Source: SB15 sp964639245 (GTDB lineage: Bacteria; Chloroflexota; Anaerolineae; Aggregatilineales; J027). Taken from it: a DNA stretch of 64,000 nt. The stretch is from contig CAZXCU010000002.1 of NCBI GenBank assembly GCA_964639245.1, positions 186,001 to 250,000 on the forward strand. The letters run 5' to 3'. Below, piece by piece: positions 33,293-41,306 of this stretch. Made by a program: the position numbers and the translations under genes. A model generated the notes under the pieces. The model saw nothing but the letters and a program-made list of their open reading frames with translations. It searched no databases and was not told where the DNA came from. How positions within the stretch are numbered: position 1 is the stretch's first letter; each line of letters begins with the position of its first letter.

Positions 33293-34507
33293 TTAGGCTG
33301 AGGTGTAGCCTGTCCGCGACGCATCCATAGGTTTGCCCACCGCCAAGAAATCATACACGAAACGCTGGGTATAGTCTCTAAGCAAATTTTCTACTGTATC
33401 GGCCTCTTTGGATTTGACAATCAAAGCCGCGTGGTAGGGTTTGTTGGCTTTCCAGACGACTTCCGGCGCATTATAGGCGGAAAGATCCGGGTGTTCATTT
33501 TTTGCCAGCGTGACCAGCAATCCGGCGTAGTCTTTTCTGACTTTGGGCAGTTTATAGGGTTCGCCTTTCAACTTGGCAACTTCCAAGCGTCCCCATTCGC
33601 GCCACAGATTGATTCCGGTTGCCGCTTCAATCAAATCCGCGATGAATGCCCCGCCGACACGCCCCGCCATTTCAAGGAAATAAAACCGTCCGTCCGCGTG
33701 TGCCTTAATAAATTCGCCGTGTGTGACCCCGTTGTGCATCCCCAACGCCTTGATGACTTTTTCGTTCATCGCTTCAATCGCCTGCACATCCTCGGATTCG
33801 CGGGGCAAAATGCGCGTATTAAACACGCCCCCACCTTGATACACGTCTATCGGTGGCGCACCATATTTCTGTACGCTGACAAATTTGACTTTGCCATCCA
33901 CCGTGATGGAATCGGCATGAAACACATCGCCGGGGATAAATTGTTCCAGCAGATAATACGATTGTCTGTCGCCAAGTCGGTCTAATGCTCGCCAGACTTC
34001 CTCATCGGTGTGGGTTTTGGTAATGCCCATCGAACCCGCTTCGGTACGTGGTTTAAGCATCCGGGGGGTAGGCACCCGCGCCATGAATTCGCGCAAATCA
34101 TCATAATTTTTAATGCCGATAAAATCTGGCACAAGGATGCCCGCGTCATGGGCAGCTTGGCGCATGGCGAGTTTGTCCCGAAATTTGCGAATCGCGGTGA
34201 CTCCCATGCCCGGCAAGCGTAAATGTTCGCGCAGCAGCGCCACAATCTCGACTTCAAATTCATCCAACGGTAAAATCAAGTCAATATGCCGTCCGCGATT
34301 GTGGTAGGTGACGGTGTTCGTGACATCCTGATATTTTTTAAGGTCAGGGGTATAGAAAATTTCATCAATGCTTTCATGAGGCCATGCTTTGCCACGTAAT
34401 TTTTCTTCAATCAACAGCAGCACATAACTGCCCTCTGCTTTGATAGAACGGATCAGTTCTTCGCCTTTGAGTTCACTTGAAATAAACAGTACCGTAAAAG
34501 GTCGCAT
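33293..34507 (-). CDS. ATP-grasp ligase (carbamoyl-phosphate-synthase-like / amino-acid ligase)
   Basis: The third ATP-grasp protein of the cluster, 404 residues. The preATP-grasp domain contains IDLILPLDEFEVE, then FRDKLAMRQAAHDAGILVPDF, PRMLKPRTEAGSMGI (ATP loop), LLEQFIPGDVFHADSIT and HGEFIKAHADGRFYFLEMAGRVGG (metal-binding Glu and Asn-equivalent). This layout matches ATP-grasp_4 ligases such as dipeptide-forming L-amino-acid ligases. GGAG precedes the ATG; TATAAT lies 26-31 nt upstream. It is probably cotranscribed with the subtilase. Confidence 0.8.
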   Translation of the reverse strand: MRPFTVLFISSELKGEELIRSIKAEGSYVLLLIEEKLRGKAWPHESIDEIFYTPDLKKYQDVTNTVTYHNRGRHIDLILPLDEFEVEIVALLREHLRLPGMGVTAIRKFRDKLAMRQAAHDAGILVPDFIGIKNYDDLREFMARVPTPRMLKPRTEAGSMGITKTHTDEEVWRALDRLGDRQSYYLLEQFIPGDVFHADSITVDGKVKFVSVQKYGAPPIDVYQGGGVFNTRILPRESEDVQAIEAMNEKVIKALGMHNGVTHGEFIKAHADGRFYFLEMAGRVGGAFIADLIEAATGINLWREWGRLEVAKLKGEPYKLPKVRKDYAGLLVTLAKNEHPDLSAYNAPEVVWKANKPYHAALIVKSKEADTVENLLRDYTQRFVYDFLAVGKPMDASRTGYTSA

Positions 34508-34540
34508 TATTTTCTCTCCGATGATTCGAGAGATTATACT

Positions 34541-34589
34541 AAAATCACCGCTTTTCTGAAAACAAATTCAGGCTATCATTGGTGATTTT
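34541..34589. promoter_or_regulatory. 9-bp dyad in divergent promoter region
   Basis: AAAATCACC (34541-34549) and GGTGATTTT (34581-34589) are perfect inverted arms 31 bp apart, between the divergent ATP-grasp and hydrolase genes and next to the minus-strand TATAAT (34533-34538). A regulator bound here could control both directions. Confidence 0.45.
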
Positions 34590-34606
34590 AAAAAAGGATT
34601 GGGTTT

Positions 34607-35254
34607 ATGCAGGCACACGTCTTCAAGAAAGATATGACCTATCGGCGGCGGATGCGTTATTTGCTGCATGTGCCGCCCACCTATGACAAAAAAAACGCTT
34701 GGCCGCTCATTTTGTTTTTGCATGGTTCCGGCGAACGCGGGGAAGATTTAAATCTGGTCAAATTACACGGGATTCCGCGTGTGCTGGCCTCTGAGCCGGA
34801 ATTTCCGTTCATGGTGGTTGCGCCGCAGTGCCTTAAGGACAGCTACTGGCATTATGAATTGGAATCGCTCAAGGGATTGCTCGATGACATCATCGAAAAT
34901 TACAAAGTCGATGTGCAGCGGGTGTACCTGACCGGACTCAGCATGGGGGGGTATGGCACATGGGCGATGGCGATTCGTTATCCCGAACTCTTTGCGGCGA
35001 TTGCGCCCGTTTGCGGTGGGGGGGTGCCTTTCACAACGGAACGACTGGTGGATGTTCCGGTGTGGGCGTTTCATGGCGCATTGGATGAGGTGGTGTCTGT
35101 TCGTGAATCGCAGGTGATGGTGGATACCTTAAACGAACGTTACGGCGGCAATGCCCAACTGACGATTTACCCCGACCTTGCCCATAACGCATGGACACGC
35201 ACCTATGAAAATCCCGATTTGTATGCGTGGTTTTTGGAGCATCGAAAAGCATGA
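34607..35254 (+). CDS. alpha/beta hydrolase (dienelactone hydrolase/PHB-depolymerase-like)
   Basis: A 215-residue hydrolase. Elements in order: oxyanion LFLHGSGERGED, nucleophile GLSMGGYG, catalytic Asp in FHGALDEVV and His in DLAHNAW. This is the pattern of phospholipase/carboxylesterase and prolyl-oligopeptidase-like esterases. There is no signal peptide. AAGGA lies 9 nt before the ATG. The stop overlaps the next gene's ATG. It is divergent from the ATP-grasp/subtilase genes, sharing a promoter region with a long dyad. Confidence 0.83.
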   Translation: MQAHVFKKDMTYRRRMRYLLHVPPTYDKKNAWPLILFLHGSGERGEDLNLVKLHGIPRVLASEPEFPFMVVAPQCLKDSYWHYELESLKGLLDDIIENYKVDVQRVYLTGLSMGGYGTWAMAIRYPELFAAIAPVCGGGVPFTTERLVDVPVWAFHGALDEVVSVRESQVMVDTLNERYGGNAQLTIYPDLAHNAWTRTYENPDLYAWFLEHRKA

Positions 35255-35646
35255 TTCTGACCTACTTAATTATTATTGTGGGCGTGGTTTCGTTGGTGGC
35301 GAGCATTTACCGTTGGCGAGAGGAAAACCATATCCGCCGTGAGGGAACGCTGATTCAGGGCGAAATTTTAGAACTGCATGACAATCTCAAAAATGGCAAA
35401 GGCACCCGTTTTTATATACGTTATGGTTTTACTTTGCCGGATGGACAGTCGTTTGCCCGTTACGAACGAGTCACCCGCGCTGCCTACGCCCATTTAAAAA
35501 CCCTGCGCCGACTCCCGATTCGGTATTTGCCCGCGACTCCCGATAAAATGCGGAGCGAGACCAACTATGCGTATTATACGGTGATGAACAACCTCCGTTT
35601 TGGCGCGATGGTGCTGCTCATCGGGGTGATTTCGCTGCTGGTGTAA
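35251..35646 (+). CDS. DUF3592-like membrane protein
   Basis: A 131-residue protein with one hydrophobic segment at each end (about 3-19 and 112-130) and a beta-rich middle (GTLIQGEILELHDN, RFYIRYGFTLPDGQSF, PIRYLPATPDK), the layout of DUF3592 proteins. Function unknown. ATG 35251 overlaps the hydrolase stop as ATGA, so the genes are coupled; the frame is open to 35227 but without support. Confidence 0.72.
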   Translation: MILTYLIIIVGVVSLVASIYRWREENHIRREGTLIQGEILELHDNLKNGKGTRFYIRYGFTLPDGQSFARYERVTRAAYAHLKTLRRLPIRYLPATPDKMRSETNYAYYTVMNNLRFGAMVLLIGVISLLV

Positions 35647-35652
35647 TCTGAA

Positions 35653-35781
35653 CTAGCGACTGCGGGTGGCGCGGACAGGCACACACGCGCACGCCCATTC
35701 CATCCGGCGTGGACGCGGCACAAATAACAACATCGGACGGACGGGAAGGGTTTTGCCTGCGCGTTTGATTTTCCAGCTCAT
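35653..35781 (-). CDS. possible 42-residue basic small protein
   Basis: MSWKIKRAGKTLPVRPM and on, ending in ATRSR: 42 residues, very Arg/Lys-rich, with a CAC pair of Cys near the C-terminus. It was noticed because of a strong Shine-Dalgarno (GGAG 8 nt before ATG) and a TACAAT box (35813-35818, minus strand) at promoter distance. No family recognised; chance remains possible. Confidence 0.35.
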   Translation of the reverse strand: MSWKIKRAGKTLPVRPMLLFVPRPRRMEWACACVPVRATRSR

Positions 35782-35913
35782 GGTTGTTGCTCCATTTTTC
35801 ACGAATACGCTTATTGTATGGAATTTCATCATCTTGTGCGTTCGGGATGGGTACGAATCGGTTTTGAACTTTCAAATATTCGCGCAATAATAGGGGTAAT
35901 CAATGGATTTTTC

Positions 35914-35947
35914 GTAGGGGCGGGGACAAATGAAGTGATGTCCGCCC
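35914..35947. repeat. palindromic element, family A, short form
   Basis: Carries the 16-mer GTAGGGGCGGGGACAA exactly (35914-35929), then a short loop and TGTCCGCCC, so GGACA pairs with TGTCC and GGGC with GCCC. Confidence 0.65.
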
Positions 35948-35991
35948 AAATAATAAAGCCAATTTTTACTCTACTTTCAAAGGATACGTTG

Positions 35992-36897
35992 ATGACCTAT
36001 TCAATCGTAGCGCGTGACCCCCGGACGGGTGAAATCGGTGTAGCGGTACAAACTGCCCTCCCGCGAGTGGGCGCGATTTGCCCGTGGGTGATTGCCGGAG
36101 TCGGGGCGGTAGCCACACAAGCCCTCTCGCGCATGTCGCACGGGGCAAGCGGTTTGGAACTCATGCGGAATGGACACTCCGCGCCGGAAGCCCTTGCTGC
36201 GGTGCTGGCGGGGGATGCCGATAGAGAAGTGCGGCAGGTGGGCATGGTCGATGCACAGGGCAGGGCGGCTTCCCACACGGGCAAAAATACCATCCGTTAC
36301 GCCGGACATCAGGTGGGGGAGGGGTATGCGGTGCAGGCCAACATGATGCTCAACGACACGGTTCCCGCAGCGATGGCACACGCTTATGAATCGACGGAGG
36401 GGCCCTTAGTGGTGCGAATCGTTGCCGCGCTCAAAGCCGCCCAAGCCGAAGGGGGTGATTTTCGCGGGCAGCAGTCCGCCGTTTTAAAAATTGCCTCCGC
36501 TGACCACAAAAAAAATACGTGGGAAGGCTTGCTCTATGATGTGCGCGTGGACGACCATCCGACCCCTGTGCCAGAACTAGAACGGATTTGTAACCGTGTG
36601 CGCTGTTATCACTTGATGGGCGAAGCGATTGAACTTTCCCAGAATGGCGACCTTAGCGCCGGACTTCAAAAATATCAGGAAGGCGTGGCGCTTGACCCGC
36701 AGGAAATCCAGATGCGGTTCTGGTTTGCCTTTGACATGACCTTTGAATTGGGCAAATTTGACGCGGTACAGGATATTTTCCGCGAAGTCTTTCAAACCGA
36801 CCCGATGTGGTTAGAATGTGCGGTACGGACATTCGAATCGCGTCCGATTGAAGGCAAAGCGCATTTTCTGGATCAAGTGCGGGCATTGGTGGGCTGA
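35992..36897 (+). CDS. DUF1028 family (Ntn-hydrolase-like) protein
   Basis: A 301-residue protein starting MTYSIVARDPRTGEIGVAVQT, the hallmark of DUF1028, which shares the N-terminal-nucleophile hydrolase fold. GAVATQALSRMSHGASGLELM and NMMLNDTVPAAMAHAY are also typical. Residues about 225-300 form a tail with helical, TPR-like hairpins (LSAGLQKYQEGVALDPQEI). AAAGGA 7 nt upstream supports ATG 35992. The stop overlaps the next ATG by 1 nt. Substrate unknown; some relatives sit with amidohydrolases. Confidence 0.83.
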   Translation: MTYSIVARDPRTGEIGVAVQTALPRVGAICPWVIAGVGAVATQALSRMSHGASGLELMRNGHSAPEALAAVLAGDADREVRQVGMVDAQGRAASHTGKNTIRYAGHQVGEGYAVQANMMLNDTVPAAMAHAYESTEGPLVVRIVAALKAAQAEGGDFRGQQSAVLKIASADHKKNTWEGLLYDVRVDDHPTPVPELERICNRVRCYHLMGEAIELSQNGDLSAGLQKYQEGVALDPQEIQMRFWFAFDMTFELGKFDAVQDIFREVFQTDPMWLECAVRTFESRPIEGKAHFLDQVRALVG

Positions 36898-37757
36898 TGC
36901 AATTTACATGGGTTGGTGACCATCGGATCGCCTATCAAAAAATGGGGATTGGCAGCCCGTTAATTTTGCTGCACGGGTTTCCTACCTCCTCGTATTTATT
37001 TCACAAAATGATGCCCCGGCTGGCGGAACATTTTGAAGTCTACGCGCTGGATTTGATGGGCTACGGGGGGTCAGTGGTGCGCCCCACTACGCCAATTCAT
37101 TTAGAGGCGCAGGCGGATATGGTTATCGGGTTTGCGCGGGCGCTGGATTTAATGCCCTTTACACTTGTCGGACACGATTTAGGCGGGGGCATCGCCCAGA
37201 TTATCGCGCTGGAAGACCCCGCTTATCTCTCCAACATCATTTTAATCAACAGTGTCGTTGCCGATAATTTCCCGATTTTACGCATCCGCCTGCTCAATTT
37301 TTTGCTCAACTTTCCCCACATTGCGACCTATTTATCCCGTTCGTCGTTTTTGGGGCGGTGGGCAAAATCCAGCTTTGGCCTCAAAAGCGGCGTTTTTGAT
37401 AAAACCACGATGGATGAGACTGCCCTGAACGCTTTCCTGTTTGACCCCTTTTTACATTCCGAAGAAGGCACACGGCGCTTTTTCCGTGCGGTGCAAGCCC
37501 AATCCGAAAACGGCAAAATTACGCGGCGGATTGCGGCAGGGCTGCCCGAAATTGTTACCCCGACGCTGATTCTATGGGGGAAGAAGGATCGCTTTTTCTC
37601 TCAAAAATGGCCGCGCTACTTGAAAAAGCATATTCCCAGTGTTAAATCTTATGTTGCTATACCTGATGCGGGGCATTTTTCCCCATTGGAACAGCCGGAA
37701 ATCATCACCACCAAAATCGCTGAATTTTTAGGTGTTACGATGCACTCAAGAAAATAA
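36897..37757 (+). CDS. alpha/beta hydrolase with Asp nucleophile (haloalkane dehalogenase/epoxide hydrolase-like)
   Basis: A 286-residue hydrolase: oxyanion HGFP (26-29), nucleophile Asp94 in GHDLGGG, and His near 265 in DAGHFSPLEQP. Asp in place of the usual Ser is the mark of haloalkane dehalogenases and epoxide hydrolases. ATG overlaps the DUF1028 stop (TGATG), so the two are coupled. The 3' end overlaps the convergent EamA gene by 23 nt. No signal peptide. Substrate unknown. Confidence 0.83.
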   Translation: MQFTWVGDHRIAYQKMGIGSPLILLHGFPTSSYLFHKMMPRLAEHFEVYALDLMGYGGSVVRPTTPIHLEAQADMVIGFARALDLMPFTLVGHDLGGGIAQIIALEDPAYLSNIILINSVVADNFPILRIRLLNFLLNFPHIATYLSRSSFLGRWAKSSFGLKSGVFDKTTMDETALNAFLFDPFLHSEEGTRRFFRAVQAQSENGKITRRIAAGLPEIVTPTLILWGKKDRFFSQKWPRYLKKHIPSVKSYVAIPDAGHFSPLEQPEIITTKIAEFLGVTMHSRK

Positions 37758-38655
37758 CGGCTGTTCCGACCACTGCCAGAATCGTCCCGCCGATGGCTCG
37801 CACGCCGATTTTTTCCTTGAACACATAATGGCTGACGGGCAGCAGCAAAACGGGGGTGAGTGCCATCAAGGTAGAGGCAATTCCAACAGGCGCTTTTTGC
37901 ACAGCTAGGAGGGACATCCACACGCCGATAAACGGGCCCATGATGGAACCGATGGTAATGCCAATCATGGCGCGTGGGGTTTCGCGCAGGCGCACAAAAT
38001 TATTTTTGGCCTGTCCGGTGACAATCGTAAACAGCCAGATCGCACTTGCCGCCACAATTAAGCGGATTAAATTGCCCGAAATCGCCGGGAAATCTCCGTC
38101 CAAGCCAAGTTTGGACACAATCAGCCCCACCGCCTGCCCGACTGCGCCGCCTAATCCGAACAAAATCCCGTATAAATAATAGCGCGGGTGTTTTTCTTCG
38201 AGTTTCACGCCGTTTTGGGCGGGACGGTCTGTGATGACCCATGCTACTCCACCCACCGCCAGCGCGATTCCGACCAATTCCTGCAAGGCCAATTGTTCAT
38301 CCAGCACCACCCAGCCCAGAATCACGCTGAATACGGGCGCAAGTGCCATCAACAGCATCGAGAGACGCGGGCCAAGCATCACGAACGCTTGAAATAAAAA
38401 AGCATCCCCAATCACAAAGCCAATCAAACCGGACAACGCCAGCCACCCCCAGCGATAGGGTTCAGCGTCATAGGGGACGAGTTTTCCCTGTGTGGCAAGG
38501 TGAAAGAGACTGACCATCGTGACCGCCATGAGCAAACGGGTACGGTTGACGATGGGTGAACCAACCATGCGCCCGGACATGCTAAAGAAAATTGACGTAA
38601 AACCCCAGCACGTCGCCGTAATCAGCGCCGCGATTTCTCCGGTATAGTTCTCCAA
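37735..38655 (-). CDS. EamA/DMT family transporter
   Basis: A 306-residue membrane protein with ten hydrophobic segments in two EamA repeats (about 5-135 and 155-300). LSALIGF-type and LMALAPVFSVILGWVVLDEQL and LMALTPVLLLPVSHYVFKEKIGVRAIGG are the paired end-of-repeat motifs. Likely exports or imports a small metabolite such as an amino acid. Translation starts at TTG (38655), with AGGAG 7 nt upstream; no ATG fits. Single gene. Confidence 0.85.
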   Translation of the reverse strand: MENYTGEIAALITATCWGFTSIFFSMSGRMVGSPIVNRTRLLMAVTMVSLFHLATQGKLVPYDAEPYRWGWLALSGLIGFVIGDAFLFQAFVMLGPRLSMLLMALAPVFSVILGWVVLDEQLALQELVGIALAVGGVAWVITDRPAQNGVKLEEKHPRYYLYGILFGLGGAVGQAVGLIVSKLGLDGDFPAISGNLIRLIVAASAIWLFTIVTGQAKNNFVRLRETPRAMIGITIGSIMGPFIGVWMSLLAVQKAPVGIASTLMALTPVLLLPVSHYVFKEKIGVRAIGGTILAVVGTAVIFLSAS

Positions 38656-38736
38656 AATCTGCTCCTGCGTGGTGAGTGATTAGGCAAAATTTTTATCTAC
38701 TCGAAAGGTAAAGATGAACCTATTCGTTGGGTGCTT

Positions 38737-38770
38737 GTAGGGGCGGGGACAAGCATAGCGATGCCCGCCC
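38737..38770. repeat. palindromic element, family A, short form
   Basis: Exact 16-mer GTAGGGGCGGGGACAA (38737-38752), then inner arms GCAT and ATGC around AGCG, then CCGCCC. It lies upstream of the EamA gene on the opposite side of its promoter. Confidence 0.65.
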
Positions 38771-38893
38771 AAGTTGCTCCAGTGTAACGGCCTATTTCCG
38801 CAATTTCACCTCACAATGGAACTATTGGTCTGGGAGGGGTAAAATTTTAGACAAGTGCTTCATGGATTCTCATTTACCCCAGAGCGTTGTCCG

Positions 38894-39064
38894 ATGAAAA
38901 AAACACATGCCCCTTTGATTTTGCTGGTTGTGGTCGTGGTCATGATGCTGGTCGTGGTGCTGGCTGCCTCCATGACTCTGCTGCCCAACCCTCCGCTTTA
39001 CCCAACTCCGACTTTCCCACAGGGGATTGATTTTCCCAATGAACGTCCTGTTCCTCACCGTTAA
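38894..39064 (+). CDS. small single-pass membrane protein
   Basis: A 56-residue protein: MKKTHAPLILL, a strongly hydrophobic Val/Met/Leu segment (7-30), then a short Pro-rich outer tail. It looks like a small membrane-anchored peptide with N-in topology. No family recognised. The frame is open to a GTG at 38855, but neither start has a clear Shine-Dalgarno, so the gene is only moderately supported. Confidence 0.45.
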   Translation: MKKTHAPLILLVVVVVMMLVVVLAASMTLLPNPPLYPTPTFPQGIDFPNERPVPHR

Positions 39065-39117
39065 AGGTAGGGGCAAATGATAGGCGCACATTTGCCCGCT
39101 AAACCCGAACTCCAAAA

Positions 39118-39645
39118 TCACTTCAAATTGCGGATATAATTTTCTGCCAGACTTTCCAGATGCGCTTCGACATGTCCCACCATCATATACAACAGCGCCC
39201 GCACGGAGACCGGATTATCGCTGGCGATGCCTCGCCGCAAACTATCTTCTTCGGAAAGATGCTGGAATCCCAGCACATTGGCACGGCGCAGTGCTTCAAA
39301 TTCATCCAGTAAATCGGGCAGGGTGCGCTCGTTGTAATGCGACTCCCGCACAAAATCATCTTGGTCAAAACCCGGAATCGCGTTTGGCCCGTTCCGTGAA
39401 AACCACAAGGCACGATAGGCAAAAATGCGTTCGGCATCACAGATATGCCCCAGCAGTTCCTTAATGCTCCATGCGCCTTCCTCAAATTTAAAATCGGCTT
39501 GGGCGGGGGAAATCGCCGCAAATGCGGTATGCACTTTGTCAATTTGCTGGCGTAACAAATCAAAAATCTCGCCTTCCGGCACACGCTGGATATATTGTCC
39601 ATAGTACGGGGCGTATTCATCGGGCTGGGGACGGCTGATAGGCAT
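39118..39645 (-). CDS. DinB family protein
   Basis: A 175-residue four-helix-bundle protein of the DinB/YfiT superfamily, which includes metal-dependent thiol transferases and hydrolases. The three metal-ligand His are visible: WSIKELLGHICDAERIF and VGHVEAHLESLAENY (H-x3-H near the C-terminus). AAGGAG before ATG 39645 fixes the start. Substrate unknown; bacillithiol or mycothiol transfer is the usual suggestion for relatives. Single gene. Confidence 0.85.
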   Translation of the reverse strand: MPISRPQPDEYAPYYGQYIQRVPEGEIFDLLRQQIDKVHTAFAAISPAQADFKFEEGAWSIKELLGHICDAERIFAYRALWFSRNGPNAIPGFDQDDFVRESHYNERTLPDLLDEFEALRRANVLGFQHLSEEDSLRRGIASDNPVSVRALLYMMVGHVEAHLESLAENYIRNLK

Positions 39646-39811
39646 GGCTTTCTCCTTGTAAATCTGAACTCCACCCATCATACGGCATCTTCATCAAGAC
39701 CGATAAAACCAATTGAGGGACATTCATCCTATTAGCCCTATGATGAAAGACACATCTTTCTCCGCACACCTTGCCATTCGCTATAGGATGAGGGAAAGCG
39801 GAGAAAATCTC

Positions 39812-40213
39812 ATGAACGATCCCTTTAAAAATATGCGCAAACGAGAAGATGAATTTCGTAAAGTAAATGAACGCGCCCGAAAAGATTTTCAAAATTTTAT
39901 CGATAGCAGCATTAAAACTGCACGAGATGCAGCTGAAGATCAGCGGCAACGGCGAGAAAAGAAGAATAGCTCAAAAACGCCATTCGGGCCTAATCGTTTC
40001 GCTAATCCGAATCCTACCGACCCGCCGCTTCTTAAAAATAGGTTGGATGTCAATAAACCCCCTGTTTTAAAATCCAAGTTGCCTCCATATTCAAAGCCTA
40101 CTTATCAACCTTCAACAGCTAGCGGCGGAGAGAGCAATCTGCTGGCTACGCTCATTGGCTTTGGAATCTTTTTGTGTTTTGCGGCGGTGGTGGTGGCCTT
40201 GATGATTTCGTAA
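39812..40213 (+). CDS. tail-anchored membrane protein, unknown
   Basis: A 133-residue protein. Residues 1-55 are a charged helix (FKNMRKREDEFRKVNERARKDFQNF), 55-105 a Pro/Asn-rich linker, and 110-132 a single C-terminal membrane segment, so it is probably tail-anchored. No family recognised. GGAG 8 nt before ATG 39812 fixes the start; the open frame upstream is not supported. A hairpin follows the stop. Confidence 0.62.
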   Translation: MNDPFKNMRKREDEFRKVNERARKDFQNFIDSSIKTARDAAEDQRQRREKKNSSKTPFGPNRFANPNPTDPPLLKNRLDVNKPPVLKSKLPPYSKPTYQPSTASGGESNLLATLIGFGIFLCFAAVVVALMIS

Positions 40214-40245
40214 CCATCCCTTTCGATAAAAAATGAATCTGGTAC

Positions 40246-40270
40246 GGGGAGCGCATGACTCGCCCTCCCC
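40246..40270 (+). terminator. candidate terminator hairpin
   Basis: GGGGAG (40246-40251) pairs with CTCCCC (40265-40270), with an extra CG pair inside, 33 nt after the tail-anchored protein. A TTTTT run lies farther downstream, so termination strength is uncertain. Confidence 0.45.
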
Positions 40271-40403
40271 ATTTCACAATTGTTATGTTTTTGTCTACCG
40301 TCGGGTATTCCCCCCGTTCTTCGTGAAAAATTCAGCCCATCCCAATAGCTTTTTTGGACATTTGCCGATTTAATAGGAGCAAACCTACGATGGAGTCTGT
40401 TGG

Positions 40404-41243
40404 ATGCTGGTTGTGTATGCGTTTTTAGCGGCGGTCTTGGGAATTCTGGTCGGTGCGGTGATTAACGCCCTCTCGGACGATTTGCCGATTCGGGAGAATC
40501 CGCGTTTGCCACACTATCCCGATGGTCAGCCGCGCTCTCTCGTGGCCTGGAGTGGCCTGCTCGCCTTTTTAACCGGACAGCGCCGCCCCGCCAATCTTGA
40601 CCCGAATGACCCCACCGCCGAATTTAATCAACTCTCGTGGCGGCACCCCCTGACAGAAATCACGATGGCGCTGTTGTATGGTGGAATCGTGCTGGCATGG
40701 CCGGATGAAGCACGTTTGCCCATCTGGTTTATTTTTCTGGCGATTTTGATGCTGGTGACAGTGATTGACCTTGAACACCGCTTGATTTTGTTTGTGGTGA
40801 TTATCCCTTCTGTTGTTTTGACTCTCCTCCTTAATTTCCTATTCCCTGACCAACTCCCCGAAGGCGGAGACCGCCCCTTCCGTGAATTTATTTTTGGGGC
40901 GCTGTTGGGCGGGGGTGTCTTTTTCATCATGTTCTGGGGTGGGGGGGTGTTTGCCGATTCGATGGCGGCTGTGCGCGGTGAAAAAATTGACGAAGTGCCG
41001 TTCGGGTTTGGTGACGTGATGCTGGCGATTCTTTGCGGGGCAATGATTGGCTGGCGGGCGATGATTTTTGCCATGTTTATCACGGTATTCGCCGGGGCGT
41101 TCGGCGCGATTCTGTATTTGCTCAGCCGTTTTTTGGTGCGGGAGCGTTATTCCCTGTTCACGCCGCTTCCGTATGGGCAGTACATTGTCTTCGGGACGAT
41201 GGTGATGCTGCTGTTTGTGGATCAGGTGCGCGGGGCTTTTTGA
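40404..41243 (+). CDS. prepilin peptidase-like (A24) membrane protease
   Basis: A 279-residue polytopic protein of the type IV prepilin peptidase family. Both catalytic Asp are present: Asp122 in VIDLEHR and Asp204 in the GFGD motif. It has about seven hydrophobic segments. Unlike classical enzymes it lacks the CxxC zinc pairs and methylase loop, so it probably only cleaves. GGAG 8 nt before the ATG supports the start. No pilin or secretion genes are in the window; substrates must be elsewhere. Confidence 0.82.
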   Translation: MLVVYAFLAAVLGILVGAVINALSDDLPIRENPRLPHYPDGQPRSLVAWSGLLAFLTGQRRPANLDPNDPTAEFNQLSWRHPLTEITMALLYGGIVLAWPDEARLPIWFIFLAILMLVTVIDLEHRLILFVVIIPSVVLTLLLNFLFPDQLPEGGDRPFREFIFGALLGGGVFFIMFWGGGVFADSMAAVRGEKIDEVPFGFGDVMLAILCGAMIGWRAMIFAMFITVFAGAFGAILYLLSRFLVRERYSLFTPLPYGQYIVFGTMVMLLFVDQVRGAF

Positions 41244-41306
41244 ACCAAATACGTTGCTCCTGCGTACTAGAAGATAGAAACACATCAGTCTAAAGGAGAG
41301 ACCGCC

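Larger units (their letters stand above)
35647..35991. other. 345-bp region between DUF3592-like and DUF1028 genes
   Basis: No long gene. It holds a possible 42-codon gene on the minus strand with its own -10 box, a family A repeat (35914-35947), and the Shine-Dalgarno of the DUF1028 gene. The DUF1028 frame is open back to 35818, but that part covers the repeat. Confidence 0.55.

Noticed and set aside
35818..35991. N-terminal extension of the DUF1028 gene
   Set aside because: It would translate a family A palindrome, and a good Shine-Dalgarno lies at the downstream ATG 35992, where the family normally begins.
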